A stretch of DNA of 64,000 nucleotides from Forsythia viridissima (Eukaryota > Streptophyta > Magnoliopsida > Lamiales > Oleaceae), in assembly GCA_030279155.1 (NCBI GenBank), contig CM059043.1, forward strand, positions 45,562,638 to 45,626,637, written 5' to 3'. The notes under the pieces are model-generated. The model saw only the letters and a list, made by a program, of their open reading frames with translations, had not been told where the DNA came from and searched no databases. A program made the position numbers and the translations under genes. Below, in pieces: positions 59,986 to 64,000 of this stretch. The first letter of the stretch is position 1, and each line of letters opens with the position of its first letter.

Positions 59986-60819
59986 CAGAATCTTGGCTTT
60001 TCTACTTGATTTTCAACCAAGGCCTCAAAAAACAAAAGAATATAAGGTGAATTATTCAATGCTTTGCAATTACTTTTCGTAAATAAATAAATAAAAATAC
60101 CGAACCAATGTCGACAATATTGAAAAAAAAAGTCAAATGAAGAATTTCTCGAAAAGTTAAGAATTATAATCATTTGTAAAGTAGTTCGATTTGAAAAAAT
60201 GTATTTTAACTCGATTTGCTAATTGTCTTATGAATGGCTAATTGTATATTTGAACATTAAAATAATCCAATAAATTCAACTGCATAAAGTCAGATTTAAT
60301 GGGTTAAAATTATTAAAATGGCTCGGTTGGTGGACATATTATTAATTATATGACTAAATTAGGTAATAAGTGTCATTATCCAAGAATTCCACAAATATGG
60401 TGTCATGTTATTATTTAGATTTTAGAGATACATATATTTCTGCATATAAACTATTAAATGCAGAAGGTTTAATGTGCCATCAAAGTAGTTCATTTATGAA
60501 AATTTCAATGAATTACTACAACTTATGATGAGGACTTATGTCTAGAATTAGGATGTGAAAGGGAAATATTTCTAAAGAGAGAAAAATCTGAAATATATAA
60601 CATGCACACTCTTATTGTTTCAATCTTATGCCGACGATGTGAATGTCTTTATGTAAAGGTAATCTTGACATCGATATAGCGCCTAGTATCCGCAGCTTCT
60701 ATTAATGATTGAAACAAAACAAAAATGCGCGTTATCTTTAACAAACTTAATCAAATCAAGGCATGGATGATGTCTTCTTCTTCTTGTTTCCTTCAAACAC
60801 CAAAGACTAGTTTTATCAT
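59575..60819. promoter_or_regulatory. Upstream region of RING copy 1 and spacer between the duplicated units
   Basis: 59575-59985 is promoter and leader duplicated upstream of copy 2. 59986-60819 is single-copy AT-rich spacer with no gene. A minus-strand frame at 59764-59985 is also partly repeated upstream of copy 2, but has no recognisable product. Confidence 0.45.
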
Positions 60820-63478
60820 GCATTGGTGCTAAATTACAGGCAAAGATGAACAGAAGGAACTAGTTTGAAAATACTTTTAACCTTTATACTAATTTAGAGG
60901 TCTCTTACAGAACACACATGGATAAAAGTGATGCTTATTTCTCAGTAACTATTTCCCTTTTAAAATCCATTTACATTAGAAGATCAGCTTCTTATCAAAC
61001 TAAATGTTCATAGTGCATTATGAATGAGGGATCCGGGGAATCTTTAGGCAGGCTCTTGATGTACAGGTAGAAATTGAGCAACTCCTCTCTAGAAGCAGTG
61101 TCGTGGTCAACCACATCATCCTTGCTGGTAAGAACCCATAAGTCCTCCTGCTCGACTCCAGTTAGGTCATCACGGCAGAAGGGACAGTACACAGATCTTA
61201 TGCTCCTGAAAGTTAGAAATGAATTTAGACAGAAAACAACAAGATGCCTTTCTTCAATATGAACTCAAAATAAAAGGGCTCAAGGTCAGCCAGTGGGACG
61301 ATGTTGGATAAGCTCAGTAAGGCCCCGAAATGATCAGTCAGTATTCAGTAATAAGGGTGCTAGTAGCAAATACAACCAGGAGGTTTGCCTAGAAGCAGCT
61401 AACCTATTCACTAAAGTTCATGCCAAAACCTCTCGATTTTATCTTATTCAACACGAACGTGCACAAACAAGTCAATTGGGATGAGGCCATGACTTAGAGA
61501 TATGAAGGAGTAAAGAGATGGTGTTAGTTAATTACCACGCATTAAAGCATTTCATGCACATTGCATGGCAACAATCAGGCAAGACCACTTTGGTGCAAGG
61601 CTGCAAGCATATCCGACATTCATCATCTCTCTCTGTACCTAAATTGGCCAACCCACCGCCTCCTAGTCTCATCTTGGCATTGCTTTTTGAACCAATATTT
61701 TCATCTTCAGTAATATGGAGCTCTACAAAGTCGTAATGGAGGTGCTGAAGTGATGGAAATATAATGACTGCAGTTTTGTTTTATCAAGTAACATGTGAGA
61801 ATAATCGCACAGATTGTTTTCCTTAAAGTAAACAAACAGGTAAACGACAAACCATAGAAGTCTTGAACTGTTGCTTTCTTTCCACGAGTCGATATTGTTG
61901 GCCTCCCATCCGTATGCACCTGTAAAAGAATAGAGAATATGAACTAATTGAAGTAACATACATCATTTGATAAAAATGGAAAGAGATCATCTCAAATCCA
62001 CGTAAAATTCATTATACAATGTCGGAACAACACGACAAATATACAAGAGACCTTGTAAATAAGTATGTAAAAAAGATTCAGATATTTCAGGAAGAAACAC
62101 GTGCAGGAGCAATCAATCCATCGAAGCAAAAACAGAACGATGCGAGCTGACTGATTGTAGACCAATTTCATTTGAACACGTATACCATTCTTTGCGTTTG
62201 GAATTGCAGCAGCCCTACAAAACGGAAATAAACAAATTCAGACAGCCAATAGCAATGACATTCACTTCATACAATGACTACAGCGTACTAGAACAAATAC
62301 CGGACGACTACAAAATTAGAAATCACTGCAAACAAACTTAACAAGCCAATTGATGGCATTCATTTCCACGCATTGCATTCATCTACCAACACAAATATAA
62401 AGCCGACCAGAACGAAATTATGAATTAATACACACAAGACCGCAACTCAGCTACAAACCACTCTAGCTCAAAAGAAAACTGATCAAGTTATACATAATAA
62501 ATTGCAAATATCAATTGCATTCTTAAATCATTTTCAAGAATTAACCTCTGTGTGCCCTCGAGAACATGGTAGCATTCTTGAAATCTGAACAAATATATCT
62601 TTTTTTTCACATTAGGCTAATTAAACCTAGAATTCCTGGAGTAACCTTCAATTTTATCCAGCCATCTAAACAGAAACAATTACATCTCCAAACTGATCTC
62701 ATTCAATCTAAAATCACTTATAATTCAATTACAAAAACGCAATAAATTAAAGAATTACCATCCAAATAAAGCAGAAACGTGGACAAATCAACTCACTGCT
62801 TTAAGAAAATTAGGAAAAATCCATGATAGCTGAGAATTGTTAAATAAAATGCATGACAAATCAAAGGGCGAAAAAAGCAGATATAGAAGAAGTAGAACAC
62901 AGATGAAAATAAGCTAAAATTAGGCTTACATAGCATTTGCATGCTTTATATCAGTCTCCAGAACCCTCAGAGTTTCACTGCAAGATCTCCTCCCCAGCTT
63001 CTGATAAGACATTATTTCCAAAAAAAATGTCAGTCTCTCTCACTCTTTCTCCTTGTGTGTTTTTGTGCTTGTGTAAATGGTATAAATCAAGAAAATGCCA
63101 CCAATTTTTCCAAGCATAGCTAAAAGACACAAAAGAGCTCCTTTTGGACAAACTTTAGATGAGCCTTCTCGTTGCAAAAAGCACAAAGCCTGGGGCTTTT
63201 TCCAGAAATTAAGTACTGTAATTCTCATTACAGGACACAAATGGTGAGAAAAGAAAGAGAAAATTACACAAATGCTGAGAAAAGAGAGAGAAAATAAGAG
63301 AATTTGAACGCCTCTCTCTCTTTCTGAAGACCCAAAATTGATGTAAAATTCTTCTCTGAATAGAGGGCGGTTTTGCTTTCGTTTTTTGTTGGTTCGGACA
63401 GAAAATTAATGGTGTCAAGAAATTTATTCTCTTCGTACTAAGGTTGGGTCGGTTGGTACGATGATGCAATTGCGGTCA
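60820..63478 (-). repeat. Tandem duplication unit, copy 2
   Basis: Partner of 57155-59985 in the same orientation, repeating the whole gene with its upstream and downstream flanks. Confidence 0.85.
60995..63012 (-). CDS. AIRP2-like RING-type E3 ubiquitin ligase, copy 2
   Basis: Minus-strand exons: 63012-62930, 62214-62052, 61919-61853, 61767-61536, 61205-60995. Each has exactly the length of its partner in copy 1 (83, 163, 67, 232 and 211 nt), again giving 251 aa. All eight zinc ligands of the C3HC4 RING are kept (ECRICLQPC, LPDCCHAMCMKC, CPFC). There are many substitutions between copies, for example CGICLEP versus CRICLQP, RKRSVSC versus SIRSVYC, and VLETDIQHANT versus VLETDIKHANA. The duplication is therefore not recent, yet no stop or frameshift has accumulated, which suggests that both copies are under constraint. 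In canonical RINGs the Ile after Cys-x is an E2 contact, and it is kept. Confidence 0.87.
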
Positions 63479-64000
63479 ACCCTTTTCTACTTTCTTTTCA
63501 ACAAAAGTCCTAAAAATACAAACCATATAAGTTGATCAGTTATTTAATGCTGTAATAAAGTAGTCAAGATTTTGTCACAATCATTTATTTTTACACAAAT
63601 TCAAAGAAATCGGTCGTCCATCCACTACCACTAATAAAGAGTTCTTCGAAAAGTTTTATAATTTTTTTAGAAATTAAATGGATTAGTCCGAGGAGGCCAA
63701 AGGAGTTAGTTTTCGTTCGACTTGAATTAAAATTCACATTGTAGTTTCAATTAGGCTCATGGATTAACATATTCTTAGTTGATATAGTACAGAAACTCAA
63801 CCAAAACATAAAATCAAGATTGTGAACAAACAAAAAAAGATATTATTATCCTCATCCTAGCTAGAAATCGCCCAACGTGGGACAACCTCTAAGGTCCTTT
63901 AAGACTGCTCGAAGTCATGACAACCGCTCGAGGTCGAGTGGCTCCAATGTTACCCTAATCATTTCAGACCTGCTCTCCACCCACGTGTTCTAACTGCAAA
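63479..64000. other. Intergenic DNA, no gene seen
   Basis: AT-rich sequence followed by a mixed block (63860-64000) with CGCTCGAGGTCGAG and CCCACGTG words. The ACGTG core could be a G-box, but no gene is visible to assign it to. Confidence 0.45.

Noticed and set aside
1..64000. CRISPR array, tRNA or rRNA genes
   Set aside because: No regularly spaced repeats of CRISPR type and no tRNA-like A/B box with cloverleaf or rRNA sequence were found. The tandem repeats seen are few and abutting, and the tRNA-like word at 1903 is a retrotransposon primer site.
63860..64000. G-box-like CCCACGTG near the window end
   Set aside because: Isolated word with no gene in view to regulate; chance occurrence is plausible.

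Overview
The window is nuclear DNA from a flowering plant. It is AT-rich, its genes carry introns with GT/AG borders, a plastid-targeted PsbY precursor is encoded, and the intergenic space is full of plant transposon remnants (hAT, Ty3/gypsy, MULE, Stowaway/mariner). A eudicot is likely. I cannot name the species; an asterid is only a guess. Exon borders were worked out by hand from reading frame, splice dinucleotides and remembered family sequences; no search was run.

Layout. 1-7.6 kb is a three-level transposon nest: an hAT-type element (717-7583) split by a chromovirus-like Ty3/gypsy element (1512-7545), itself split by a small hAT element (3678-4239). Each level still has recognisable target-site duplications. 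8.7-13.4 kb (+) is a 15-exon SDA1 ribosome-biogenesis gene. 15.5-17.4 kb (+) is a CFIm68/CPSF6-like mRNA 3'-processing factor, followed by a candidate 3'-UTR intron and a dense cluster of TGTA motifs. 22.2 kb (+) is a BCP1-like arabinogalactan peptide. 23.2-24.3 kb is a MULE-type element with long terminal inverted repeats. 25.7-29.3 kb (+) is CCT5 and 29.8-30.4 kb (+) is PsbY. 30.9-32.8 kb (-) is a 3-ketoacyl-CoA reductase-like gene. 33-43 kb is mostly repeats: a long palindrome, MITEs, Athila-like debris and an inverted repeat pair. A small two-exon gene or pseudogene for an eight-cysteine peptide lies there at about 40.5 kb (-). 43.9-51.4 kb (-) is TNO1, a very long coiled-coil tail-anchored Golgi protein. 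52.3-57 kb is transposon-rich. 57.4-63.0 kb (-) holds two tandem, apparently intact AIRP2-like RING E3 ligase genes.

Context. From memory, BCP1, CCT5, KCR2, TNO1 and a RING gene occupy Arabidopsis At1g24520, At1g24510, At1g24470, At1g24460 and At1g24440. The same order is seen here, so this part looks like a conserved gene block. SDA1 and the CFIm68-like gene are likewise near neighbours in Arabidopsis (about At1g13160 and At1g13190). The genes are ordinary housekeeping and cell-biology genes and do not form an operon or pathway.

The observation most worth testing is downstream of the CFIm68-like gene. UGUA is the RNA motif bound by the complex containing this protein. The region holds 26 TGTA motifs in about 830 bp, several paired, beyond a possible NMD-provoking 3'-UTR intron. 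This suggests autoregulation. The second is the eight-cysteine peptide gene.
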